Of a stretch of 64,000 bases of DNA, positions 47,984-58,280 are shown piece by piece; position 1 is the first letter of the stretch, and each line of letters begins with the position of its first letter. A program made the position numbers and the translations under genes. The stretch comes from Caulobacter mirabilis (GTDB lineage Bacteria; Pseudomonadota; Alphaproteobacteria; Caulobacterales; Caulobacteraceae): the NCBI RefSeq assembly GCF_002749615.1, contig NZ_CP024201.1:2356001-2420000 (forward strand), given 5' to 3'. The notes beneath the pieces were generated by a model. That model searched no databases. It saw only the letters and a list, made by a program, of their open reading frames with translations, and had not been told where the DNA came from.

Positions 47984-48754
47984 ATGCTGCTGGTCGACAA
48001 ACAGGACGGGATCGCCGTCGTCACCCTGAACCGCCCGGAGGCGATGAACGCCCTCAGCAAGGCGCTGCGGTCGGAGCTTTACCGGGCCATGGTCGCGCTG
48101 GACGCCGATCCGGAGGTCAGCGTCGTCATCCTGACCGGCGCGGGCGAGCGGGCCTTCACCGCCGGCCTGGATCTGAAGGAGCTGGGCTCCGACGCCGGCG
48201 CCATGAGCGCGGCCAACGCCGAGGGCGCCGAGGAGAACCCCGTGAAGGCCATCGAGCTGTGCAAGAAGCCGGTCATCGGCGCGATCAACGGCGTCGCCAT
48301 CACCGGCGGCTTCGAGGTGGCGCTGGCCTGCGACGTGCTGATCGCCTCGGAGAACGCCCGTTTCGCCGACACCCACGCACGCGTCGGGATCATGCCGGGC
48401 TGGGGCCTGTCGCAGAAGCTGTCGCGGCTGATCGGCCTCTACCGCGCCAAGGAGCTGAGCCTCACCGGCAACTTCCTGGACGCGCGAAAGGCCGAGGCCT
48501 GGGGCCTGGTCAGCCGGGTCGTCCCGGCCGAGGACCTGCTGCCGACCGCCCGCAAGCTGGCGGCCGACATGGCCACCATCCCGGTCGAGACCCTGGCCGC
48601 CTACAAGCGGATCATCGACGACGGCTTCGCCCTGAGCTTCGGCGAAGGCCTGGCGCTGGAGCATGCGCGGTCCAGCAAGCTGAACCGCCAGGTGACCCCG
48701 GAGGCCGTCGAGGCGCGTCGCGCCGGCATCCAGGCCCGCGCCCGGACGCAGTAG
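47984..48754 (+). CDS. Enoyl-CoA hydratase/isomerase family protein
   Basis: A 256-residue crotonase: VVTLNRPEAMNALS, oxyanion-hole region RAFTAGLDLKEL and VIGAINGVAITGGFEVALACD, then the loop with ENARFADTHARVGIMPGWG. The family's second catalytic acid position reads G-I-M-P, so whether it is hydratase or isomerase is uncertain. AAGGAG lies in front of the ATG. Stands alone; likely fatty-acid or branched-chain catabolism. Confidence 0.9.
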   Translation: MLLVDKQDGIAVVTLNRPEAMNALSKALRSELYRAMVALDADPEVSVVILTGAGERAFTAGLDLKELGSDAGAMSAANAEGAEENPVKAIELCKKPVIGAINGVAITGGFEVALACDVLIASENARFADTHARVGIMPGWGLSQKLSRLIGLYRAKELSLTGNFLDARKAEAWGLVSRVVPAEDLLPTARKLAADMATIPVETLAAYKRIIDDGFALSFGEGLALEHARSSKLNRQVTPEAVEARRAGIQARARTQ

Positions 48755-48762
48755 CCGGAGCG

Positions 48763-49692
48763 TCAAGCCATCAGCGGCGGCGGAGCCTGGCCTGCTCGGA
48801 ACAGCAGCCGCCGCCGGCCGTAGTCCAGCTCGACCTTGGCGAACATTCGCAGGACGTCGACGCCGAGCAGAATGGCCGGCCGGTCGTCGAGCCGCCATTG
48901 CCGGAACAGGTGCAGGTCGCAGACCACCACCGGCACATGGCTGAAGCTCATCGTCCCGAGGCGCAACTGCGGAATGATCCGCCCCTCCCCGGTGACGGCA
49001 TGATCGGTGACGCCGGCCAGCGTGACCTGCGGCGCGGAGCTTTGCCAGCGTCGCCGCGACCGCATCGCCTGGGCCAGGGCCGGATTGGCGATGGTCATGC
49101 TGGCCCCGGAATCGACGAAGGCCGTCGCGGCGATCGTCCCGACCCTGGCGCTGATGATGGTCAGATGACCATGGACCCCGTCTGTCGGCACGATCACCCA
49201 TCGCGGATCGAGGCGGGCCGGCGAGGCGCCGGAGGCGGCGCGGATATCCAGCCGCCGCTGGCGGAAATCCAGGGTCAGCCTGCGGTTCTGCAGCACGTCC
49301 ATGCCCAGCAGTCCGTCGGCGCCGAGCCGCGGCCGGTCTATCACCGGCAGTTCCTGGGGCGGCAGGGTCACCTCGCCGACCTTCAGCGCCGGACAACGCA
49401 CCGTCGCGGTCACCTCCTGGCCGGTGATGCCGTGGATCAGGACCTTCCGCCCCGCCGGCAGGCCCAGCGCAGCGGCCACGTCCGAGGCCAGCACGCTGCG
49501 ATCCGCGCCGGTGTCGACCACGAAATCGTAGCCCTCGACATTGCCGATCCGCACGGGGATCGTCATCCGCTCCTGGTCATCGCGTCCGGTCTTGAGGTTC
49601 ACGCCGGTCTCCGGCGCTGGCTCGGCCCAAGCGACCGCGCTCGGCGCCAGCGCCCCAAGGGCGGCGACGATGCTGCGGCGGTTCCAGTCCAT
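48763..49692 (-). CDS. Exported retropepsin-like aspartyl protease (tandem copy 1)
   Basis: A 309-residue protein with a twin-arginine-like signal (WNRRSIVAALGALAPSAVAWA). Two aspartyl-protease-like halves: VVDTGADRSVL (Asp60) and AFVDSGASMTIAN (Asp ~192), each followed by a hydrophobic-Gly motif (GLLGMDVL, ILLGVDVLRMF). This is a single-chain, internally duplicated retropepsin fold, with both catalytic Asp present. Immediately downstream of a paralogue; 45 bases separate them. Confidence 0.88.
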   Translation of the reverse strand: MDWNRRSIVAALGALAPSAVAWAEPAPETGVNLKTGRDDQERMTIPVRIGNVEGYDFVVDTGADRSVLASDVAAALGLPAGRKVLIHGITGQEVTATVRCPALKVGEVTLPPQELPVIDRPRLGADGLLGMDVLQNRRLTLDFRQRRLDIRAASGASPARLDPRWVIVPTDGVHGHLTIISARVGTIAATAFVDSGASMTIANPALAQAMRSRRRWQSSAPQVTLAGVTDHAVTGEGRIIPQLRLGTMSFSHVPVVVCDLHLFRQWRLDDRPAILLGVDVLRMFAKVELDYGRRRLLFRAGQAPPPLMA

Positions 49693-49737
49693 GCTCGTCT
49701 CCTCGATGACCGACCGCGTTCGCGGCGGCGGGGTCGT

Positions 49738-50664
49738 TCAGGCGGCCAGCGGCGTCGGCTCCCGCCCGGCTTGGAAGAGCATCTGCCGCCGGCCGTAGTC
49801 GAGCTCGATCCGGGAGAACAGACGCAGCACATTGGCCCCCAGCAGGATCGCCGCCTTGCCGGTCAGGCCCCATTGGTTGAACAGGTGCAGGTCGCTGACC
49901 ACGACCGGCACGTTGCGGAACTTCAGGTCCCCCAGCGCCAGCCGGTCGAGCAGCCGCACCTCGCCGTACAGGACGTGCTGGGTGACGCCGGTCAGCATCA
50001 CGCGCTGGGCGGGCTCTCGCCAGTAGCCGCGCTTTCGGACGGCCGCGGCCAGCGTCTCGTTGACGATGGTCATGCCGCCGCCCGAGTCGACGAACGCGGT
50101 CGCCAGGGCGCCGTAGGCCCGCGCGTCGATGACCGTCAGGCGGCCGAAGCTGTCGTGCGCCGGCACCAGGGCCGACCGCACGCCGCCGCCCCCGCCGTGA
50201 TGGGGGCTGGTCGCCTGGATCTCGAACCGGCGCGCCTTGAAGTCCATGATCAGCCGTCGCCGCTGCAGGACGTCGACGCCCAGCAGGCCGTCGGCGCCCA
50301 GGCGGTCCCGGGGCAGGATGGGGAACTCCCGGCGCTTCAGCGCCACCCCGCCCACGACCAGGGGCGGCGCCTTGACCGTGGGGGTCATCTGGGCCCCGGT
50401 GATCCCGTGCACCAGCACCGGCTTCCCGGGCGGCAGCGCGAGGCTTTCGGCGAGATCGATCGCCAGCACGCTGCAGTCCGCGCCGGTGTCGACGACGAAG
50501 TCATGGGGCGGGCCGTCGCCCAGCCGGACCGGGATGGTGAGGCGGTCGTAGCGGTCCTGGCGCGCGTCGATCTGGACGGGCGTGTCGGGGAATTCCTCGG
50601 CCAGGACCCGGGGCGCGACCGCCAGCCCCCCCAGGCCGGCGGCGAAGTCTCGACGGCTCAGCAT
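49738..50664 (-). CDS. Exported retropepsin-like aspartyl protease (tandem copy 2)
   Basis: A 308-residue paralogue of the protein at 48763-49692, similar over the whole length. Signal peptide at 1-22. The first half has VVDTGADCSVL; the second AFVDSGGGMTIVN, with Gly where the usual motif has Ala-Ser or Thr. GLLGVDVLQRRR and ILLGANVLRLF follow each Asp. A local duplication with drift. Substrate unknown; likely periplasmic. Confidence 0.87.
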   Translation of the reverse strand: MLSRRDFAAGLGGLAVAPRVLAEEFPDTPVQIDARQDRYDRLTIPVRLGDGPPHDFVVDTGADCSVLAIDLAESLALPPGKPVLVHGITGAQMTPTVKAPPLVVGGVALKRREFPILPRDRLGADGLLGVDVLQRRRLIMDFKARRFEIQATSPHHGGGGGVRSALVPAHDSFGRLTVIDARAYGALATAFVDSGGGMTIVNETLAAAVRKRGYWREPAQRVMLTGVTQHVLYGEVRLLDRLALGDLKFRNVPVVVSDLHLFNQWGLTGKAAILLGANVLRLFSRIELDYGRRQMLFQAGREPTPLAA

Positions 50665-50747
50665 GGCGAGCCCTCCTTCCGCCCGCGCAGGCTAGCACAT
50701 TGCAGAACGTCGGTCTTCGAATATGACGCGCCCGGAGGATCGCGGGG

Positions 50748-50783
50748 CAAAAGAAAACGCCCGAGGGCGGAACCCTCGGGCGT
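50748..50783 (-). terminator. Rho-independent terminator of rpmF
   Basis: On the minus strand a perfect 10-bp stem (CGCCCGAGGG with CCCTCGGGCG, 50759-50783) and five-base loop is followed by TTTTCTTTT. It lies 48 bases after the rpmF stop and is the clearest intrinsic terminator in the window. Confidence 0.88.
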
Positions 50784-50831
50784 CTCGGATAGGTCGTCTT
50801 GAGACCGTCGGCGACGATCGCTGGAGAGCGA

Positions 50832-51014
50832 TCAGTCTTCCTTCGGGGTCAGGACCTGGCGGCCGCGGTACATGCCGGTCTTCAGATCGACATGGTGCGG
50901 ACGGCGCAGCTCGCCGGTGTCCTTGTCTTCCACGAAGCTGTTGGCGCCGAGGGCGTGGTGCGAACGACGCATGTTGCGGCGAGACGGGGATACTTTTCGC
51001 TTAGGAACGGCCAT
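50832..51014 (-). CDS. rpmF: 50S ribosomal protein L32
   Basis: A 60-residue basic protein: [22 protein letters not shown], then [26 protein letters not shown], the complete L32 pattern. This form lacks the zinc-binding cysteines found in some lineages. It is followed by a strong terminator at 50748-50783 and preceded by a GNAT gene on the same strand. Confidence 0.97.
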   Translation of the reverse strand: MAVPKRKVSPSRRNMRRSHHALGANSFVEDKDTGELRRPHHVDLKTGMYRGRQVLTPKED

Positions 51015-51105
51015 GGTCTGACTCTGCTTTGTCGGCGCGCCCCTAAGGGGCGTGAAAAATAGAAGCGGCGGCCGGTGGGCCGCCACGTGAGCGCGGGTGT
51101 ATGCC

Positions 51106-51633
51106 TCAAACCCCCGCCGATTTCAAGGCCGGGTCGCGATCCCGCTTCAGGACGAAGTAGAGGCTGTCGAACCAGACCCCGTTGATCTCCAGCGTACGCG
51201 GGGCGAAGCCCGTACGCTCAAAGCCGTGCTTCTCCAGCAGCCGAACGGACGCAAGGTTGTTCGGATCGACTTCGGCGTGAATCTCTTCCAGGCCTCCGCC
51301 CGTGAACGCGGCGCGAATCACCGCGGCCAGGGCCTCGCTCGCCAGCCCCTGCCCCCAGTGGTCGCGACGCAGGATGTAGCCGAGCTCAGGCGGGCGCCAG
51401 AAGCCGACCTTGCCGATCGCCTCTCCGTCGCGCTCGATGATGAAGTCCAGGGTCGGGCCGGCCGCCTGGGCGTCCAGCATCAGGTTGATCCAGGCCTCGG
51501 TCTGGCCGCGATCCTCGTGGGGGGCCGTCGACCAGTGAGCCATGGCTTCCGGATCGCTGAAGATGGCGTGCATGCCGTCCACGTCCGAAGACCGGGCGGG
51601 ACGGAGCAGCAGCCGTTCGGTGCGGATTTCCAT
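51106..51633 (-). CDS. GNAT family N-acetyltransferase (RimJ/RimL-like)
   Basis: A 175-residue acetyltransferase: [19 protein letters not shown] at the start, [19 protein letters not shown] as acetyl-CoA-binding motif A, and [17 protein letters not shown] as motif B. This is the RimJ/RimL branch that modifies protein N-termini or small amines. Upstream (51634-51822) only repeats are seen. Substrate cannot be predicted. Confidence 0.9.
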   Translation of the reverse strand: MEIRTERLLLRPARSSDVDGMHAIFSDPEAMAHWSTAPHEDRGQTEAWINLMLDAQAAGPTLDFIIERDGEAIGKVGFWRPPELGYILRRDHWGQGLASEALAAVIRAAFTGGGLEEIHAEVDPNNLASVRLLEKHGFERTGFAPRTLEINGVWFDSLYFVLKRDRDPALKSAGV

Positions 51634-51766
51634 CGGTTGGGCTCCTTGCGTCCTTCGAGACGCTCGCCCGAGGCTCGCGCCTCAGGATGACGAGTTCAGC
51701 AGGATGCGCCCGCCTTCGTCATGGTGAGGAGCGGACCCTCGGGTCCGCGTCTCGAACCACGCATGT

Positions 51767-54008
<2,242 letters not shown>

Positions 54009-54127
54009 GGAAGTGCGCGGGTCCGTAGAGCGCGACGACGTCGCGGGCCGGTCGAAACGAAGCGGCCCCTCTAGCACTCCAGGGACGCGCACGCCATAGC
54101 TGGGCGCAGTCGGAGGTTTCGCAAGTC

Positions 54128-54643
54128 ATGATTCTCGAAACCGAGCGTCTGGTGCTCGCCCCGGTCACCGCCGAGGACGCCGCCCTGCTCTTCCCTGTGA
54201 TGGCCGATCCCGAGGTGATGGCCCACGTCGACGCCGCCCTGATGGACGATCCGGACATCGCCCTGGCCTTCGTCGAGGGCCAGGTCGGCGAGATGGAGCG
54301 GGACGAGGCCCTCTACTGGTCGGTGCGCACCACGGCCGACCGGCGCTACCTCGGCGCCTGCGACCTGTCGGACATCGACTGGCGGCATCACCGGGCCGAG
54401 GTCGGCTTCATCCTGGCCCGGCCGGCCTGGGGCCAGGGCTACGGCTACGAGGCCATGCAGGCGGTTCTCGCCCATGCCGCCTCGCTGGGCCTGCGCCGCC
54501 TCTGGGCCCGCACCCAGGTCGGCGACAACGCCTCCGAGAAGCTGCTGGTCAAGCTCGGCTTCGAGATGGAGGGCTACCTCAAGGGCCATGTCGACCGTGA
54601 CGGCGACCGCCGCGACTGCCGGCTGTGGGGCCTGCTGCTGTAG
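54128..54643 (+). CDS. GNAT family N-acetyltransferase
   Basis: A 171-residue acetyltransferase of the RimJ/RimL type: LETERLVLAPVTAEDAALL, RAEVGFILARPAWGQGYGYEAMQ (motif A) and NASEKLLVKLGFEMEG (motif B). Distinct from the one at 51106 but of the same branch. Divergent from secG with ~119 bases between starts. Substrate unknown. Confidence 0.9.
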   Translation: MILETERLVLAPVTAEDAALLFPVMADPEVMAHVDAALMDDPDIALAFVEGQVGEMERDEALYWSVRTTADRRYLGACDLSDIDWRHHRAEVGFILARPAWGQGYGYEAMQAVLAHAASLGLRRLWARTQVGDNASEKLLVKLGFEMEGYLKGHVDRDGDRRDCRLWGLLL

Positions 54644-55226
54644 CGGACACGCGGCTTCGCCGCCTCGCGGTTTTCGCCCGAGGGTGTGGGGAGGGTTGCG
54701 GAGCGCGTCCCGGCTTCGGTCCGGGTGAGCAGGGGTGGTGTGGGGTAAGCGTGAAACCGGGTCGTGGGCTCCGCGATGTCCGTTTGTCGGAAAGCGCCGG
54801 TAGGCAGCCCTGTTGAGGCTTAGCCGACACGCTCCGGCGGGCGGGCGCCCCACTGATGGACGTCCCGATGACCTCCCGCTCGAACACCATCCCCTCGCCG
54901 CTGGAGCACCGGCCGAGCGCCCTCCCCGTGCGACGGGATGAGCAGAGTATGGGCGCAGTCAGAGAGGCCGGGGATAAGTCGCGGTCTATCCCCGCGCTTT
55001 CACCCCGAAAGCCCCACGAAATCAGCGAATGCCCGCGCGGCTATCCCCGGGGACATGCTCCCGCAGGGTGCGTGTCCCCGGCGCTTCCGTGCGGGGTTCG
55101 AGACGCGGACCCGAGGGTCCGCTCCTCACCATGACGAACGTGGGCGCTTCTGAGATCGTCATCCGGAGGAGCGAGCACGGCGAGCGTCTCGAAGGACGCA
55201 AGGCGCATCCGCCCCACCTCGTCATC
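54644..55226. other. Long intergenic region with repeats, no gene seen
   Basis: About 580 bases. The first ~400 bases contain short GC-rich inverted segments but no reading frame with a ribosome site and normal codon use. The last ~180 bases hold the right copy of a composite repeat (55049-55202). Confidence 0.6.
55049..55202. repeat. Composite intergenic repeat, right copy (inverted relative to 51644)
   Basis: GGGGACA/TGTCCCC hairpin (55049-55079), then GGTTCGAGACGCGGACC...CTCCTCACCATGACGAA (55095-55138), then GTCATCC...CGAGCGTCTCGAAGGACGCAAGG (55159-55202). It matches 51644-51817 in the opposite orientation, about 3.2 kb away. Confidence 0.8.
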
Positions 55227-55625
55227 CTAGGGGCAGTTCACCTGCCAGGAGACGCCGAAACGGTCGTTGACCCAGCCGAAGCGGCGGCTGAAGCCATAGT
55301 GGTCGACGGGCATCAGGGCTTCGCCGCCCTCGCCCAGCAGGCCGACCAGGCGATCGACCTCGGCCGGGTCGTCGACCTCGACGAACAGCGACAGCGCGGG
55401 CGTGAAGGTAAAGGCGTGCTTCACGGTGCTGTCGTTGCAGATCACCTCCTGGCCGGCGACGCGGAAGCGGGCGAACATCACCCAGCCTTCGTGCTCGCCC
55501 TGCTCGGGGCCGTAGAGGACGGTGTCGAGGATCTCGGCGTCGGGCAGCACCGACACATAGAAGGCCATGGCCTCGCGGGCCCGGCCCTCGAACATCAGGA
55601 ACGGTCGGACGGTCGTCCTCGTCAT
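55227..55625 (-). CDS. PhnB-like VOC superfamily protein
   Basis: A 132-residue protein: TVRPFLMFEGRAREAMAFYVSVL at the start, then WVMFARFRVAGQEVICND, and DHYGFSRRFGWVNDRFGVSW at the end. This is the 3-demethylubiquinone methyltransferase-like/PhnB subgroup of glyoxalase-fold proteins, mostly uncharacterised. The chosen ATG gives the family's usual N-terminus. Lies 66 bases downstream of another VOC gene on the same strand. Confidence 0.88.
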   Translation of the reverse strand: MTRTTVRPFLMFEGRAREAMAFYVSVLPDAEILDTVLYGPEQGEHEGWVMFARFRVAGQEVICNDSTVKHAFTFTPALSLFVEVDDPAEVDRLVGLLGEGGEALMPVDHYGFSRRFGWVNDRFGVSWQVNCP

Positions 55626-55691
55626 CGGCGTCTCCGGCGGTCGCGGCGAGGGCGCCAGCAAGCCCCTCGCCCCGCCGCCGGTCAAGACCGA

Positions 55692-56069
55692 TCAGGCGGG
55701 CCCGAACTTGAAGACGCAGAGCTTGTTGCCGTCCGGGTCGCGGAAATAGGCGCCGTAGAAGCCGTCAGGGTTGTCGCCGCGCACGCCCGGCGCGCCTTCG
55801 CATGGCGCGCCCATCTCGCGGGCCTTGGCGTAGACCGCGTCGACCATGGCCCGCGTCGGCGCCGCCAGGGCGGTCATCGAGCCGTTGCCGGCCGTCGCCG
55901 TCTGCTCGTCATAGGGCGTGGTGATCCCGATGCAGGGGCGGTCGGCGCCGTAGATCCAGCCGCGGCCCGTGTTCATCATCCGCTTGCCGCCGAGCGGTTC
56001 GAACACCGCGTCGTAGAAGGCCAGCGAACGCTCCATGTCGTTCGATCCGATGGTCACATAGCCAAGCAT
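55692..56069 (-). CDS. VOC family protein (glyoxalase/dioxygenase fold)
   Basis: A 125-residue protein: MLGYVTIGSNDMERSLAFYDAVFEPLG, then GWIYGADRPCIGITTPYDEQ, and FYGAYFRDPDGNKLCVFKF at the C-terminus (F-x-DPDGN-x-x, metal Glu position reads Cys-Val-Phe region). Small beta-alpha-beta-beta-beta repeat enzyme of unknown substrate. It precedes the PhnB-like gene and may share a transcript with it. Confidence 0.88.
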   Translation of the reverse strand: MLGYVTIGSNDMERSLAFYDAVFEPLGGKRMMNTGRGWIYGADRPCIGITTPYDEQTATAGNGSMTALAAPTRAMVDAVYAKAREMGAPCEGAPGVRGDNPDGFYGAYFRDPDGNKLCVFKFGPA

Positions 56070-56128
56070 GGCGTCCTCCCTGGGTTTTGTTGAGCAACCT
56101 TATGCCCGGGGATTCCCGCCCTGCGAAG

Positions 56129-57292
56129 TCAGGACGCCGCGCGCAGCAGCAGATTGGCCGCGGCCTCGGCCGGGCCGTCGCCCAGGAAGGCGACCGCGAC
56201 CCAAGCCCGGCGCCGGAGCGAATAGGCGACCACGGCCTTCAGGCCCGGCATGCCGCCGGAATGGCCCAGCCACAGCTCGCTCTCGCCCGCCGCCTGGCCG
56301 GGCAGGTCGTAGAGCATCACCCCGCGGCCGTAGAACAGGCCGGTCTGGCCGAACATCGGATACAGCCGCTCGAACTGCCCGCGCACGACCTCGATCGGGA
56401 TCAGCCGGCCGCCGAACAGGCCCTGCCAGAAGGCGATCATGTCCGGAGCCGAGGCCGCCACGGCGCCGGCGGCGAAGGGCGTGCGCAGATCGTCCGACGA
56501 ACCGTCCCCCGACGCGGGCCGGGGGATGTCCGCCGGAACGCCGTCGGGACCGATCGCCACGGTTCGCTTCAGCCCCAGCGGCTCGATGATCCGCGCCGTG
56601 ATCGACGCCGCGTAGGGCCGGCCGTCGACGGCCTCGATGATCCTGCCGAGCAGGACATAGCCGGTGTTGCTGTAGGCCCAGCTCCCGCCAGGGCAGAAGC
56701 CGGCCGGCCCGCGGCGGGCCACGTCCAGCGCCTGGGCCGGCGTCTTCCAGCCCGGCTTAGCGCGCAGGCCCGGATCCTCCTGAAAGCTGTACAGGCCGCT
56801 GGTGTGGCGCAGCAGGTCGTCGACCGTGATCAGGCCGCTGTTCGGAAAGTCGCGATCCCAGCGGTCCAGCCGGTCGGCCAGCGACAGCCGCCCCTCGGCG
56901 ACCAGCTGCAGCACGACCACCGCGGTGAAGGCCTTGCCCGCGCTGGCCCAGAAGAAGCGATCCGGCGCCGCCGCCTCGGCCGTTTTCACGCTGCTCCAGG
57001 CCCCGCCGCCGGGGCGGACCAGCGCCGCCGTCAGGGTGTCGGTCTTCAGCCGCGCGGCGACATCGGCGAAGGCGGCGTCCAGCGCCTGGACCGGCTCGGC
57101 CGGAAAGGCCCCGGTCGCCGGGGTCGCCGCCTGCGCGAAGACCTCGGGCGGCGGCGAGGCGTGCAGCGCGGCGCCGGCGTAGTCCGCCCGCCCGCGACAG
57201 CGCTCGGCGGCCGAGGCAGGGCCCGCCGCCCCCGCTGCAGCCAGGCCGGCGAGCGCGGCCCGGCGCGTGGTTCCGATGATCGCCTCGCGCAT
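56129..57292 (-). CDS. Exported serine hydrolase, beta-lactamase/class C family
   Basis: A 387-residue protein with a Tat-like signal (TTRRAALAGLAAAGAA). Class C/esterase fold: S-x-x-K in FFWASAGKAFTAVVVLQL, Y-x-N in SWAYSNTGYVLLG, and HSGGMPG as the third motif. Members include penicillin-binding esterases and D-aminopeptidases rather than true beta-lactamases. GGAGGG lies upstream of the ATG at 57292. It follows the KDPG aldolase gene on the same strand. Confidence 0.87.
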   Translation of the reverse strand: MREAIIGTTRRAALAGLAAAGAAGPASAAERCRGRADYAGAALHASPPPEVFAQAATPATGAFPAEPVQALDAAFADVAARLKTDTLTAALVRPGGGAWSSVKTAEAAAPDRFFWASAGKAFTAVVVLQLVAEGRLSLADRLDRWDRDFPNSGLITVDDLLRHTSGLYSFQEDPGLRAKPGWKTPAQALDVARRGPAGFCPGGSWAYSNTGYVLLGRIIEAVDGRPYAASITARIIEPLGLKRTVAIGPDGVPADIPRPASGDGSSDDLRTPFAAGAVAASAPDMIAFWQGLFGGRLIPIEVVRGQFERLYPMFGQTGLFYGRGVMLYDLPGQAAGESELWLGHSGGMPGLKAVVAYSLRRRAWVAVAFLGDGPAEAAANLLLRAAS

Positions 57293-57366
57293 CACGCCGC
57301 CCTCCCCCTGGCCCCGCCTTGGGGCGAGCGCCACCCTTCGAGCGGCTTGCGGCGTTTTCGCGGCGA

Positions 57367-58038
57367 TCAGGCGGCGCGCAGCCGGCGGATCGTCTCGACC
57401 GTGGCGCGGACGCGATCCTCGATGCCTCGCCAGTCTCCGGCCGCGACCTGCGGGTTGGTGATCAGCTTGCTGCCCATGCCGCAGGCGACGATGCCGGCGC
57501 CGAACCATTCGCGCAGGCTGGCCTCCTCGGGCTCGACCCCGCCGGTCGGCATCAGCCGGGTCCAGGGCATCGGCCCCAGCACGTTCTTCACGAAGGCCGG
57601 CCCGCCGACGCTCTCGCCGGGGAACAGCTTGACGATCTCGCAGCCCAGCTCCTGGGCCTGGCTGATCTCCGACGCCGAGCCGCAGCCCGGGCTGTAGGGG
57701 ATCATGCGCCGGTTGCAGACCTTGGCGACATCCGCGTTCAGGACCGGACCGACGATGAACTTCGCGCCATTGGCGATGTAGATCCCCGCGGTCGGCGCGT
57801 CGACGATGCTGCCCACCCCCATGATCACGCTCGGATCGGCCTTGGCGAAGTGACGCGCCACCTCCAGGAAGGTGTGGCTGGCGAAGTCGCTGCGGTTGGT
57901 GAACTCGATGCATTTGGCGCCGGCGTTCGAGCAGGCCTGAATCACCTGGATGCAGACCTCGGCGTCAGGGTGGAAAAAGACCGGGATCACCCCTTGATCC
58001 ATCATTGCAGTCAGCACCGTCATGCGGTCGTGCGGCAT
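57367..58038 (-). CDS. eda: KDPG/KHG aldolase family protein (Entner-Doudoroff)
   Basis: A 223-residue TIM-barrel class I aldolase: GVIPVFFHPDAE, CIEFTNRSDF (catalytic Glu), GVGSIVDAPTA, PYSPGCGSASEI and the Schiff-base Lys in EIVKLFPGESVGG. It splits 2-keto-3-deoxy-6-phosphogluconate to pyruvate and glyceraldehyde-3-phosphate. The GESVGG after the Lys differs from the common KLFPAE, so a different keto-acid is possible. Divergent from a mannonate-dehydrogenase-like gene, which fits a hexuronate pathway. Confidence 0.86.
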   Translation of the reverse strand: MPHDRMTVLTAMMDQGVIPVFFHPDAEVCIQVIQACSNAGAKCIEFTNRSDFASHTFLEVARHFAKADPSVIMGVGSIVDAPTAGIYIANGAKFIVGPVLNADVAKVCNRRMIPYSPGCGSASEISQAQELGCEIVKLFPGESVGGPAFVKNVLGPMPWTRLMPTGGVEPEEASLREWFGAGIVACGMGSKLITNPQVAAGDWRGIEDRVRATVETIRRLRAA

Positions 58039-58280
58039 TCGTCGCGCTCCAGTCTCCACCCGGCCCCTGCCTGTCATCATCCCGCGCAAAAGAGAAGGCC
58101 GCGCGGGCGAACGCCGATCGATTTTCCCACGCCGACATCCCTCATTTTAGGTATGGATCGACTCGAACCGGGAATCGTGATGACCCAGACCGCCATTCTA
58201 TTCCACCAGCGCGCGATCTTCGCGAGCGCTCGCCTCGATGGAATCCATAGGCGTCAAGCAACGGCGGGGGGAGACGCGTT

